The translations under genes and the position numbers were made by a program. From contig CM046307.1 in NCBI GenBank assembly GCA_025267735.1, positions 59,019,395-59,083,394 on the forward strand: DNA of 64,000 nucleotides, written 5' to 3'. This stretch comes from Mactra quadrangularis. Taxonomy: Eukaryota > Mollusca > Bivalvia > Venerida > Mactridae. The notes under the pieces are model-generated. The model was not told where the DNA came from, made no database searches, and saw nothing but the letters and a program-made list of their open reading frames with translations. This document shows positions 12,501 to 27,500 of this stretch, piece after piece; within the stretch, counting starts at the first letter, position 1, and each line of letters begins with the position of its first letter.

Positions 12501-15500
12501 AGCCAAGAGAACATCAAAAGCTGATCAGAAGTATACATCATATTATTTATATCATAATAAAATCTAGAAATATTGCAAGCTATAGAAAGTAAGACTCATA
12601 TACAATTTACATGTATTCCCCCCAAAAAATACCTATAGGCTGATATGCAGTTAAGTGCAAATACAGAAGGATCGAATGCATACATTTAAATGCATGCTTT
12701 GTAAAAATTGAAATCATTGATTTTGACATTAAGGCCTAGAAGCAACTAATGTTCCTAGAAAGGAAGACTCATTTGCAGCATATATGTTTGTGGCAACAAA
12801 TGACTGATATGCTGATATGCATTGGAGTGCAAACACAGTTCAATTGGATGCACACATTTAAATGCATGCTTCATTAAAACTTGAATTAAATATTGACTTT
12901 AATGTGAAAGCCTAGAAGCAACTACATATACCTAGAAAGGTGGCTCATACTATATTCAGTACATGTATTTGGCAACGTATGACCATTAAGCTGAAATACA
13001 GTGGAGTGCAAGCACAGTAGAATCAGAGGCATACATTTATATGCATGCTTAGTTAAAACTGGGATCAAATATTGACTTTAATATTGTAGCCTAAAAGCAA
13101 CAACATGTACTTTGGCTGAAATACAGTGGAGTGCAAGCACAGAAGGATCAGAGGCATACATTCATATGCATGCTTAGTTAAAACTGGGATCAAATATTGA
13201 CTTTGATACATAGGCCCAGATAGAAGCAACTACCTCTTCTATAACTATAATATTGTAACAGTTTTCTAGCAATAGGAGATGGAGATGAACTTTCTGTTAT
13301 ATCTTCTTGATCTAAGATAAAATACAAATTATAATAAATAGTTGGCATTAGGATGTTTGGAATATGTCTGACTACAAGGCTAAGCTGCCACTTTGAGCTG
13401 ATCTATTGTAGGAATACAAAGGAAAAAAACTAAAACTACTTTTTTCATATTATCTTCCAACAAAGCAACATTACAATTTTAATTTGATATTTCAGAAAAC
13501 GATCCTTCTTATTGCACAAACAAAGAAACTGTCATTTCTCACACAATGTTTTAACTAATCAAAATTCATTTAAATTAATATTTATAAGATAAAATCAAGT
13601 ATCAAAGCATTAAAGTTTCAACACATTGTTGCCTTCCACTGGTAGAAATAACAACCACCAGAGACAGAATGCTATTTTATGATGGAAGCAAACTTTGTAA
13701 ACTAGGACATCAGAAAAAAAGATTTCACCAAAGGTATGATGGAGAGTCAAAGAATACTCCTTTAGCAGAAATTTACAACAGTAGCACATAATATATGTTC
13801 AATCAAAACAGTCATTGCTTCAACCCACAAGCCCAAACCCCAGGACTAGTAAAAATTACTGATTCCATATATGTAAGGTCTGTTGACTACAAAGTTTATT
13901 GAACCAAACTAGTGCTTGAGAAAATTCAAGGCAATGTCTACAATAAGAACATTTGTCTTGCAAATGTTTCAACAAATATAGATCCAGCTTATAATGTATC
14001 ACATCAAAGACAAATAAAGAGCATGAAATTGGCACTACAGAGTATGAATTAAATTCCAGCATTGCCAGAAGTAAAAGAGTGCATAACCAAATAAATTTGA
14101 ACAAATGATGTTAATATTGTCCTTTGCAATATCGACTCCTGCACTACACTTTAATGAAAGCAATAATCTTGTGGTAAGTACAATGGAATTCAATGTCAGT
14201 GTTCTCTGTTCAACTCCTTGTCATAGCATGTCATACCCTTCAATGATAATAAAACAATAAAGTTTATTTTCTTTAGTATAAGGACTAGTAACTGTTGTTT
14301 GCTCTGTTGGGAGAGTTAGACAAACATTGTATCAAGATATACCAGGAAAAGGTCGACAATTGAGCCACCTGCTGTATGGTTACATTGATGATTGTTTATC
14401 AAACCAGGAAAAAGTAGCATACCAACTTACCACAATTGAATTCTGACATGTTGACTTCCATCAGTGATCTACCTCTAAGATTACCAGGGTAATCACATGT
14501 TGCTGCAGCTTGTGTGTCTGATAAGTTCTCTTTTAACATTTTAGCTAACCATATCATCTCACAATCACAGATTAAAGCATTTGAATCTAACCGTCTGCAA
14601 TAGAAACATTCAGAAATATGATTGTTACTTTTACTTGAAGATACCAAGGTAGAAGGTACTATACAAGTACAATGCCCACCAAAAGTTCTAGGATATAAGG
14701 AATTTTAGAGAAAAACTGAGAAATTATGATTACCATAAGTAATTCTACTGTAATCAAAGCTAATTCATAAAACATTGCTTGAATCATATGTTGATTAACT
14801 AATTAATGCTGGTTTTAGAATTTGCTCAGATCTATGATTCTTAGTTTTTTGCATGAGCAAATGTGAAAGAGTTAATTCTTAAACAGGGGTTTGTCCAAGA
14901 ACGTTTGTAGAGCACTCTATGTGCATGTATTATTGTGGTTGCTGTTTTCACTATCCTTCACATAGTCATTCTGACTTCTTCTATTACTTCTCCAAATCTT
15001 CATACACTTCACCTGCTTATCCAGTAGACAAATAGTATTTACTGGTTGGGATATTTAAGCCTTCCCATAACTCCTGATACAAAACCAAACATAGCATTAT
15101 AACATTGAGCTAATGTTAAATGCACAACTGATTCTAAAAAAACTGCTGAAACTATGAGTTTATAATGATATAATTGTTATGTTTTAAAACAATGATTTTT
15201 TTAGAGTAGCTTGTTAATTTGGTGCCAAGAAATGAAATACAATTAAACATTAGCAACAATAGTTTTCCAACAGGTGCTACAGCAAAAAGTGGTGAAAACA
15301 ATGAATTACATGTATGAAAAGAACAATGCCTTGATTTAACAATAGATGTTTCATGAAAACAAAAATAGAGTATGAAATAGTAGAACAAAAAGTGCAACAA
15401 AGAACAAAAAGAACAACAAAGAAACATAATCTATTTGCACCTGTTCATGACATAATCATAGGTAGATAAGTATTTTGAATACAGTCCTTGTTATTATTGG

Positions 15501-18500
15501 ATCCTGTCTTCATGTTAACATCTTGTGTTTCAGGGATAAATGGAACATTAAATTTTTTTACAGATCATTTATGTCCATGGTGGATCAAGCAAGAAACAAA
15601 TGGGGACGAGAGTCTTTTTAGAGGGGGAGGAGGTTACTTTTAAAAAAAACAGCATGAGTAGAAAAAGGTTCAAATTTTCGATCATAATGTGGACATTTCT
15701 TTGACATATTTAAAACACAAAAAGCCATTCTCCCTCCTACCAATGATTCTTAATTATGTAGGGCAGCTGTCAGTCACTGACGAAAGTATGCACTTACTAG
15801 TTGGTTAACAGTTAGATTCAGAGATTTAGCCTTTCCAGGAGGTGTGAGTAGGCTGACTGAACGACTTAAACCAAACAAAAACAAAATCAAACAAACAAAA
15901 CACAACAAATAAAGATATTTATTTTAATTTTCTGCAGAATGAATGGTAACAAAATTTCTATCAACATGTAATAAGTTTAGACAAAAGATGATTCATTGCC
16001 TCTGTATAGCAGCCTGTACATTGTAAATTATAATCTCATAATTTACTCTGAAATTTCTATTATAATGCATACTAATACCTAGCTTATGAAATGTTGGCTA
16101 ATCAAATACGATGTACCTAAATAAAGGTTGAAGTTTTTGAAAAATAATGGAAACACAAAACAAGACTTTAGTGATTAAAAGAAAAAGAGTAGGCTGTAAA
16201 TAAGTCATACAGCATGTAACTGTACCCATTTGTTTTGTAATTTCCTTGATTTATTTCATAAGAAATTGAAGTTTTTATTGAGCAATAAAATATGTTAGAA
16301 CTGAAGCAAATGGTAGACAGAAACATTATAAAGACATTATTAAGTAACAGATTTATACAAGATTTGCTATCAAGAAAGCAAGGAGGAGCATACATGAAAC
16401 ATTTGGTAAAAGAAAGTTCTTTGTTTCTTTATATATCATGCTTTGGTTATTTCTTTAATGCCATTGGTTCATGTATCTTTTGAAATGTAAGATGTTATAA
16501 TTTGGTTAATTACTAGTTATATAGATAATTTTTTTAATCAGTTAAGTTTTTATCAGCTCATCTACCCTTCCACAAGAACCTGTAACATGTTAATGTACAG
16601 AAGAAAATTGACATTACCGTATTGTCATTGAAACATATGATCTGCCACAGTAAAACAATTGATCAAAATCATCAAATATCACTTTAGATGCTGCAACATG
16701 GCTAAGGCATTGTTCATGTCCCTCAACTAAAGAATGGCATTTTTTATCATAAGTGAAAAATGATTATTTGTCTTCAAGGACGCATTAATGGCATGTTTAC
16801 AGATCAAATTCTGGAAATTTCATCTTGTACGGTACCTAATTAATTGAGAATAACTTGCCTCCAGGCGATGTTAGTCAAGTTTGTGTGATATTTGCAGACA
16901 GAATTCTGGGCATAAATTCAGGAATTACTTCATACAACATAACTTGTTCCAATGTCACTTTTTAAGACATTTTTTCTTTGATGCTACATGAATTCATTTG
17001 TCAAGTGTATTTGCCATGACGTCATACATCTGGCAAAGCTTATGATTGCATCAGGCGAGGATGTTCATTGCGTCTGGTGAGGCTCTTCATTACATCAGTT
17101 GTAGATGTTAAAAATGATTGATATTGTAAGTATTATTATTGTTATCATAACTCTGTCAAGATGGAATTTTATATAATGCTTATATCATCAACAAAAAACT
17201 AATTATAGAAAATATAATTACATAGGCTTGTTTGTTTCTTCATATGAAATTTGTGATTCATGTGATAAGAATGAAGTATAATCCATTGATTCAATGATTC
17301 ACGGTTGTCTACATGATGTACGAATGTTTACTTATGCCAATTCTTACATCTTAGAATAAATAAAATTGTATTTTTAGTTCCAAAGAAATCTCTGATATTT
17401 TCATTGCATTATGTCACAATTAATTATGACTGAAATGTTAGATGGAGTCGCACATACACTTTGTTATTTTTTATATTTTAAATTAGCTGCCAGTGTCTGT
17501 AATTGTGACAAGAAATTGAATATGTAATATTTTAAGGCAAACTAACCTGAAGATTGTGACACCATTAATGTACACAAATGTATATTAATAGTTAAAACAG
17601 TTATTTTAAAAATCTCAGATAAAAGTTCAAACATTTCAGATACCAAACAACATGTTTACAGAATATACATGTGCAGTGTCTCTGTTGGTTAGGGACCATG
17701 TTCTGCCTACAGGCCGAAAAAAGGAAATCCAATTTATGAGTTTTCCATAGATGCACAGGAACTAACAAAAAATTTACAGGGAAAAACTTAATATTTGAAT
17801 TTCAGATATAGTCTATTGATACATTACATTCTGGTCTAAGCTAGATCAAAGAAATAAGTTATTATGATTAGATATTGCAATTAAATTTGATAAGAGCATA
17901 ACAGATATGCCATAAATCTGCTGAGTATTATGTATAAACCTTTTGGTTAAGGTAATAACATCATTGTATAAATAAATTTACATATTAAGTTCTATGATTT
18001 GGTTCCAAGCATTCTGTTTATGAATAGTTGCTACTTTATAGTCTTATATAATTACATCAGTTTCTATTTAGGTATATTTTATTATGATTACATAATCAAA
18101 TAGAATAATAAATAAATTTCCTGGAATGTAACAGGTATATTTTAGAAATAGTTCACTGATATTATTGAAGTACAGTATTATGATATTTGCTGGGCTAACT
18201 TGTCTCTACTTAGACGTGACTTACTGTTGCAGGAATACGGCATGTCTATTAGAACAGGGGGTCTTTTCTTTGAGATGACTGTTATTGAGAGGTTACTTGA
18301 AATGGGAAGATTCATTAGGTTCCTGAGATGCATTTTCAGATTGTGGTAGAGGGAGATATTTTTAGAGGGCATATTTGTCCTATGGGGAAATGAAATTTCC
18401 TGAATAAAGAGGTCAAAATCATATTACTTCAAAAATCATTGGGAAGAGGGGGTAGGCCTACCTAGTCCCCGCCTGTTCCAACTAGAATATTTACTTAGTT

Positions 18501-21500
18501 TATAATACAGGTGTCTTAAGTGAGAAAATTCCAGGAACTTAATTTACATCTAAAACGTTATAATGTTTTTTGTATATTTATCTCAACAATTCATGGGTTT
18601 ATCTTATTTTCCTCTATCATTATTTACATTCAGCTAGTGGGTGCATTTATACTGGGACATTAAAATTTAATAGCATGAAATAAAGATGCAAAGTTTTGCA
18701 AAGACTTATTAAAATTTAATGATAAACATACTTACCCTTTTCCTTGAATATTAACAAACTTATACAAAATCTGATTTATGATTTTTGATGGGAAGGAGGG
18801 AGCCAATGAATTTTCAAGGGGAAACAACAGCAAATATCAGGGATGATCAAGAAAAAACATGACAAGAGTCGCGCAGTCAACAAATTTTACTACACCTACT
18901 TGTTTTATTATGAACTCCAATTTCAACATTTGTTTCGCTTACTTACTTACTGCAAGTATCATGTATTATGAGATCTACTATGCATGGTTTGCCATTGTTT
19001 TCATTTAATATCACTTTTACTGACATTGAATTCTTCCAGAAATCAAGCAACTGGATGTAATGGGAGTTACAATAGTATTGGGTTAGACAAAAACAAAACT
19101 TTGTTAAATTGAAGAGGCTCACAAGGAAAACCAGACAGATGAAATTAAAGGGGTTTACAAGAAAAACTAGTCAGACAAAACAACATGATGCTTCAAACAT
19201 GCATTGCTTTAAAGGTAACTTAATGATACTTACGCTTCTTAACATGCCAGCAATAACATTTGAGTGATCATCAAGAATCATTGAAGAAAAGGAAATTTTG
19301 AACGTCAAGAAGAATTAATAAGATATTTCCTACCTTCCATGAAATAATGAAATACTTAATGGTGTTTAAAGTATCTACAATTGGGTGATAATACTCACAG
19401 TATGAGCACTTTAAATATACTTACAATCTCTTTAATTTCTTGTTATATGTGAACAGACCAGGTGGTAACTTCTTTAAATCATTTCCATGTAAAAATCTGA
19501 AACAATAAAATGTACTTAATGTAAATAACATCAACATTATAAGCAAATAAAATATAATCTATTAGATTACAACTTGCACTGATTTGTCTCCACATGTACA
19601 GGGCCCTCCTAAATTCCTTAGATGATTGAAATTTTGATACGATAATGCATATTGCAAATAATTTTAGCCGCCCGGCTAGCTCAGTTGGTAGCACGCAAGT
19701 CTACTGATCAAGGGGCATGGGTTCGATTCCCGGGCAGGGCATACTTTCGTTGAGTTTGGTCATGAAATTATTTCTACAGCCATTCTCCCTCCTACCAATG
19801 ATTTTTAATTATGTAGGGCAGTTGTCAGTCACTGAAGAAAGTAATGTGCTAAGTAGTTGGTTAACAGCTAAATCCAGAGATTAAGCCTTTCCAGGAGAAG
19901 TGAGTAGGTTGACTGACCGCCGTTATATGACCTATATAATGTGTTGCTATGGAGTTAAACCCAACAAAAACAAAAAAGCAAATAATTTTATTATAATTAT
20001 GAGTTAGCTTGTAATTGTAATATAATTTAAATCAAAAGTTAATGAACTTATTAATGTTGCAGTTGGAATTGACTCAGATGACTCTTTGATTCTGTGTTAT
20101 GTATAAATATGGCAATTGGTTTATTCTTAAAACAGAATTTTGTCAAAGGACTTTTGGAGGGCACTGTGTAAATTAAATATTTGAATGAGTGTTCAGAGAG
20201 CAAGAGTGTAAGTTAAATATTCAACTTAAATTGTACTATAAAAATAAATATTTGTATACTATTGGTGATATTTAATGTAGTCCAGGTGTCATATGATGAT
20301 CTATATCATTTATTTCATTATTTACATGTCACAATGTAAGAAAAATATGCAGTCTGACTGAGACTTGAAACACAGAGCTACCACATAGCAAATAGGGAGA
20401 TTTTTTATATATTTTTTAAAGCTTTGCTATAAAAGGGATGCCACAAACAAATAACTAAAACAATAACCTTCAGGTTTTCCGCCGTGGAACAGACAACAGC
20501 AAAATAATTGTAACAGTACATTCATAATGATTATCAAATGTCAATTTATCACCAGTTGATTATAGTAGACTTCATCTACATATTCTTATTGTGGTCATTA
20601 GTTAAAATTAATCAGACCAGAAAAATGACTATTGTTTTGTGTCAAGGAACTGTTGACTTAGAAGGTCCCATGGTCACATGATCAAATTTCAACCAATCAG
20701 ATGGTCTTATTTTTAAACATGACATAATGACATAATTTCTGCAACTGTTCATTCATATATTCTTTATATTTAGCTGAGGGAGGGGTGTATCAGTTAGACA
20801 CTGGTACAAAATTATTAAATAATCATATAAAAATGAGCCTTCATTTAATTTTCACAGTATGTGAAAGTGTCAAAGATATCATTGTACAAATAATTTTGAC
20901 ATAAAGGTGCAAGTAAATATTTGTCTGCCTTTGTATGCTAGAAGATAGATTAATGTTTGAATTTATTCTGACAGACAGATCCGGCAGAGATGAAATCCTA
21001 GTAGATATGCTTTGACTCAATGTTAGTGTTAGAAATAAAGAAACAAATAATATATCGTTGCATAATAGATATCCAACAGAGTCAAACAAATTGAAATACA
21101 AAAATCAATGTAATATAATGAGCAGATATAAAAGAATGCATGTGCTTAATATGCAAACAGTTTTACAAATCGTGTTATGCATATAAAAACAAAAAATGCA
21201 GATATTTGCAGGTACATCTGTTACAAGATGCAAGTTGAATTGTCTGGGACTGTCATGGTCTTCATTAAAAGCTTTATCACTTCTTAAGCACAAATCCTTA
21301 TTCTAACTGCTTAGTAACACAGGTTTCAGACACAATTTTCTCTTTAAATACAATAAGAAGGGAACTGTGTCTGGCATCTGTGCTTAGTACTGAAGAATTA
21401 GGAGGCAGAACTGAGAATGATTGATGTAAATTGTAAAAAATTGACCTTTCCATGACTTTACCTATTAACATATTTGATAAAGGTTTACAGTTAACATTTT

Positions 21501-24500
21501 GTCCCACAAACAAGGGGACAACAAAAAAGCTCATGATTATGTTTATGGGCAAAATGAAATGTACTGTTTTTCAAAAAAAGGTCACACAGGGAATGATCAA
21601 CTGACTCAAATAAAGTGAAAACACCTTAGTAAAAGAGAAAAGTGGTTGCTACACAGCTGTTGGAGGTCAATGTCACAGGTTCATCAGTGACTTAAAAATC
21701 TTTATACAAAATTCCCGCTTAATCGAATTACAACAGCTCTATCAATTATAGTAAGGTACATTAGTCAACAACATATGATAAAGGTATTTCAATATGAATA
21801 AAATAGTTATGTGAGTGTCTTTTAAATAGAAGTTAGAATATAATTCATTCTCTCTTTACGATATAATGACAGCGCACCATATGAGAACCTCCAGGCTTTG
21901 AAAGTAATCTTAAAACTCCAATATATTACACTGCAGGTGTCACAAGATGAATGGTAAATTCTATTTGTAATCACCTATAATACCACTGAACAAGTTAAAA
22001 AATCTTTGCCTAAAAATCTTATTTTAACCCTATACATGAATATCGAAAATAAATCTTTTGTATGAAAAAGTACATCAAATATTTTGTATATCAAGATGTA
22101 AAAACTAATTCGTCTGGAATTTAAAAATACTGATACAAAATGTCTGCCTTTGAATAATATAAGAGAAAATTGTATGAAGAATTTTAAAAATGTATTTTGT
22201 TTGTAAATTTCTGAGTTCAAACAGTATAGATTGATTTTGAACTATGTTATGTCAATTAAAACAAGGAGTTGACCATTGTATAGATGTGTGAATCGACAGA
22301 GACGAATATATCTGAGCATCTAAGTCTCTGTCCTGGGAATCAAGAAGTCTCAGGTTTGAATTCAACCTGCAGAGGCTCTGCTAGTTTCTTAACAAAGGAA
22401 TGTTGTTTTTGTCTACTTCACTTCACTCCAGATGTTGATTGGCTCCTGTACCAAATTTTATTAAAAAAATATCAATGATTTGATGTCAGTAACTTAAACT
22501 ACTAGATTACATAGGCAGGTAATATAATAATGTGATATACTGGTATCTTATATACCGTACTTATAAGAGAGGCAAAAATCATAAAAGGGAATAATTTTAA
22601 AAAACTACTTACAGCTGTTCAAGTTTATGTAGATGTCTAAATACATCTGGTTGGATTTCATTGATTTTATTTTTATACAAATATCTGAAATAAATAATAA
22701 AATAAATTATGCTTAATCAGTAAACACGTGTATACCAAAAGCTCCTGACACTGCTTCTTAAGAACCTAAACACTATATAAATGTATACACATGTAGTGTC
22801 TGATGTCATGAAATTCAGCCATAGCCAGTCCAAAGCCAATTGTGAAATGGGAAGTGCAATTCTGACTGGAAACTTAACAAAGACCAGCAGAGGAAGAAGG
22901 ATCTTCCAATGAAATGTCTCTCTGGAGCTTTAACACTCAAGTTTGAAGGTAAATTCAGGCGGAGGTCTGCACATAAACGCAGCATCTTTAGACGCCGGTT
23001 ATTAATGACTGACAAAGAGAAAAAGAAGGAGTGTCTACAGTATTTGGGCACAATGCAGGCCTCCTGTGATATACATGTATGTATGATACAATGTGACAAC
23101 CATATGAGTCTCATATGGGAATCTGAAACAAATTGCAATTAGAATAAAGTCTTCAAACCAAATGACTTCAGAAAAACATGCTTTCAAAATTTCAGACAAT
23201 GTTATGAGGACATAATATATATACATTTAAAAAACAAAAACTAACAGTACAGACGTGGGATGTAAACACATATTAAAATTTTATAAACATAACACATTCA
23301 ACGAGTTGATCTGTGACAGTTATGCATTAACTTCTATTTTTTACCATGTAAATATTTAATGTACAAGTATGATGTATGTTTTATTTAAATGTGGTTTATT
23401 TGCATATACAACATACTTCAACATGTAAATAAATGTGGAGAGATTTTTTGTTAATTTGAAAGTTATAACTAAGATAGTTAAATTGACAGAAGAAGATAAT
23501 GCAGGAATGGTTTTTAAGGTTTTCTTATCCAGAACTGTTGGTTCTGAAGTAGAGATCACTTTTTATCCATAGGTCATACTTTTTGTTGAGTTTTGTAATA
23601 CTGTAATGCCATTATTTTATGACTTGTACATTAGTGTTTGACAAATTGCTTTTTAGCAAAGTTCAAACAGTGTTGTTATATGTGTGTGAAATTTGAAATA
23701 AAGTTATCTATCTATTTTGATCATCTATTAAAGAATACCACTACATGATGCATCAAACCATATATACTAATGGACAAAAGTATTGTCCGGTCTAAAAAAA
23801 ACCATAATATCTTTTTTATTTGTTATTGCACACTCATACATTTGGTATCGTTAGAAAGAGAATGTTATTATGCATTGAGCAAAAAAAGAATTGTGAAGAT
23901 TGAGCCAGTTCTGTCCGTACAGTAATGTGTTGAAAATTGACATTGAGGATTTGCAAGTTACAAATGATTGCGTTGAGTCAGTTTTCAATGAAACATTTTT
24001 TTTCAATAGTGTGTGTGACCCCCATTAACCCAAATGAGTTTGGTGCTCCTTTTACGCATCGATGCTACAAGTTTGCAAAGGAATCTTGCCGGAAGACCAG
24101 AAAACTTATTCGGGTTAATGGGGGGTCACATACACTATTGAAAAAAATGTTTCATTGAAAACTGACTCAACGCTATCATTTGTAACTTGCAAATCCTCAA
24201 TGTCAATTTTCAACACATTACTCTACCGACAGAACTGGCTCAAATTTCACAATTCTTTTTTTATTCAATGCATAATAGCATTCTCTTTCTAACGATACCA
24301 AATGTATGAGCGTGCAATAACAAACAAAAAAGATATTATGGTTTATGTAGACCGGACAAGACTTTTGTCCATTAGTATGATAGCTCAAAGCTTTTATATT
24401 ATTACGACAAGTTACTGGAACCATATAGAAAGCCACACAGAGGGACGTTCATACAGACTGGTTATAATAGCTCTCATAAGTTGACTGTTCAGGCATGTCC

Positions 24501-27500
24501 AATAACATTGACTAATGAATTGTACATTTGTGTAAGTTAAAATGAACCACGACCATGATAAGCTTTCCTTTTAAATGAGCAATACAGAATCTTGCGCCTG
24601 GAGGGATGGATTTCCCAATGGATATTTCCATGGCTTTATCTATTAGCACAATCTAACAAAGGTTTACAGTAGCATTTTGTCCCACTTGGTAAAAACAATA
24701 GAGCATATGGTTATGTCTACAGATAAAAAATATCGTTCGAATTTTATTGGAGTGATGCCTAATATTTTGAAAATAATTACAAGGTGTCAAATATATGAAC
24801 AAATATTTCGATAATGCGTCTAATGAATTCATGCTTGTGAGGTCCGAATCCGTCTGACTCCTACTGGATTCTCCGATGATATGAACATCTATATCTAACT
24901 AAGACAACTGTTTTGCGTGGTTATATATGTGCAGTTAAGTTTCACTGTTAGAACCACCAAAGTTGATGGCCTTAATAAAAATAGTCTTTACATAGGGATT
25001 TTTTTATCTACAATTAAGCATTGGGACTTGAAAATCAACAAATATTGCATGATTTCAATAAGCAAGGTAGTTTTTGTGTAGTGTAACTTGACTGTAAATA
25101 CTTACAAATATCTTAACTCTCTTAGTCCAGAAAAATCATCATTTTCTATAACTTCTAACTCATTATTGTTCAACAATCTGAAATATAAATGCAACATTAA
25201 ATTATAAGAAACAATAGGAATTAGTTAGTATACATTAAAGCATCTATAGAGGTATATGGTGCAACTAAGCATCAAATGTCCCTATAAACATTAAAATGTT
25301 TTTTATGATATGAACACATTTGGGACATACATTATAAAGACCCAAAATTTGATTATCCATGAGAAATCTCACTTGTTATGAAAAAGCATAAAAAATGCAA
25401 GAATAATAATAAAGGCAATAAGAAAACACGGGTATGCACAGATAAGAGGTTGTCTTCCATGCTATTGTTAATAGTGCAAGCACATGTTTCATTCTAATCA
25501 GCCTAATTATTCAGAAGATGCCAATAAAAAGCAACATTTTCATGCCAATAGTACAAATATGTAGGGAGTGAACGAATTGAACAATATATATAGTGATTAA
25601 CACATTCCAAAAGCTACATTAACTACGTAACCATGTACTAAGTATTTATTCTTATAATCATTCTCACACGTTATGGAGTGCAATGGAATAAAAAAAACCA
25701 CAAATATGCAACATTCATCACAAAAATGGTTGTAAAAAACATTACTCTGCGATAAGAATTGTGTTTATTGTATAAAAACTAGAGCTGTGTGACAAATATC
25801 AGCCTAAAGAAAAAACTCTTAATTCCTTAGCTCAGAGCGAGTCATATGACACAGAAAGATAGGAGAGCAATTAATGTCGTAAGTTAGGTTGAAGGTTTGT
25901 AGCATTCACATTATGACGTATCACATGACACTGATGCAAAATGATAAAAAAAATAAGGTTATTAAACTAGGCTTGTGAAAAAAACGTTTCAAACGAGGCT
26001 TGTTTGGTGTTATGCCAAATGCACCGAGCTACGTGATAGTATGTATGTAAATATGTTTCATTTATTTTGAGATTATTTATACGCACTTGTGAGCTTTTTG
26101 GTCTAAAAACCTAACAAAGGAACTATAAGCTTAGTTCGTGGTTAAAAGAGCATTTAGTGTAAAAGATATATACACAAAGGAGAACTAAGTTCGGTTCATA
26201 AATAATCAAATACGTTTTTAACAAGTCTGAATGTCATAAATAAACATGCTTAAGCCAAAGACTAAACATAGCTGGAAAAATGTTGCTGAGTCATGGAATC
26301 TTTTCGAAGTCCTACAGTGACTATCTATCACTCATTTCATTTTGTCAATACGAGTCATGCTACCAGACCATATAGTGCTAACTCAAGATTTTAAGCAACA
26401 CTTATGCCCAAGAACGGGTAACAGATTTAGAATCATTGGTAATTTAGTAAATACTTAAGATATCCACTGTGCGTTGTTTGATACATTAAACTTGTCCATT
26501 TGTAATCAGTTGATCAATCAGTTTGAAAAGATCGGACATGAGCAGAACTGTAGAAAAGAATCATAATTATTTTAGAATACTTACAATGTGTCCAGTCTTG
26601 GTATATTTCTAAAAGCTCCACTTGGAATGTCTTTTATCACGTTAAAACGAAGATCTCTGAAAATATAAAACAACATTTCATCAAAACAAAGAACAATGAA
26701 TTCCAAAAAAGAAACCGTGGCTAACTTTCTACCTCTCTGAGTAAATGCGTACACATCCTGTGCGATTATCTGCAGCAAGACGAACACTAATTTGTGCAAG
26801 TTCAGAATATGTTTGCTTAACAATGATAAAAATAAAATCGTACTTATCAAAAGCATTTTATATTATAGCAATTCTAAGCTTTAAATCTTTGACAGTTACC
26901 AAAGCCAGAAAGATATATCGGGGACACAAACGGATCATCGGAAGAATTTCTGAAATAAATATTATCGTATACATGTAGGCCTACACTTCATAATCCATAT
27001 TTGAACAAGCCTATCCATATCTAATTAAAAAATAATGATCATGGATAGTGGCATAGTGGTTTTAGCATTAAGGCAATGGCAACATCAATAGTATAGCATG
27101 CAGAGTGGCACAGTGGCGTATGGTGCCTAAGGTTAAACAAATTAGCAGTTAGAATCAAAACAATGTCATCAATATCAATAATACTTCTCATAATGTAATA
27201 CTCAAGTGAACCTTGTGACAATTGGATGAATAGTGAACAGCAAAGTATGTTCTCATAAATAACAGTCTTCCAATTAGTTTTAAGCTTCAAGACGATGACA
27301 CCATTAATAACTATACTTTAATACTGGCACGACCTAATGAAAATAGTTCGTACGAGCAGCAGTGTGCAAGTATGACGTCTACGATTCTTCCATTTAGCTG
27401 TAAGCAACAAGACAATGGTATTACCGGCAATGATGATGTCTATATTGTAAAGATTTAATATGGTCTACTTTAGTACAAAGACATAGATGCTATGTTTTAA

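Noticed and set aside
19565..19640. The missing LRR exon
   Set aside because: A donor-like AGTTGTAATC is present but translation of the upstream 72 bases shows no LxxLxLxxN pattern.
19670..19740. A functional tRNA gene
   Set aside because: It has pol III boxes and a partial acceptor stem, but the anticodon arm does not fold well and the sequence continues into a SINE body repeated at 15723.
23600..23725. LINE 3' tail (GAAATAAAGTTATCTATCTA)
   Set aside because: The end resembles a LINE tail but there is no supporting upstream sequence or second copy, so it is not listed as a feature.
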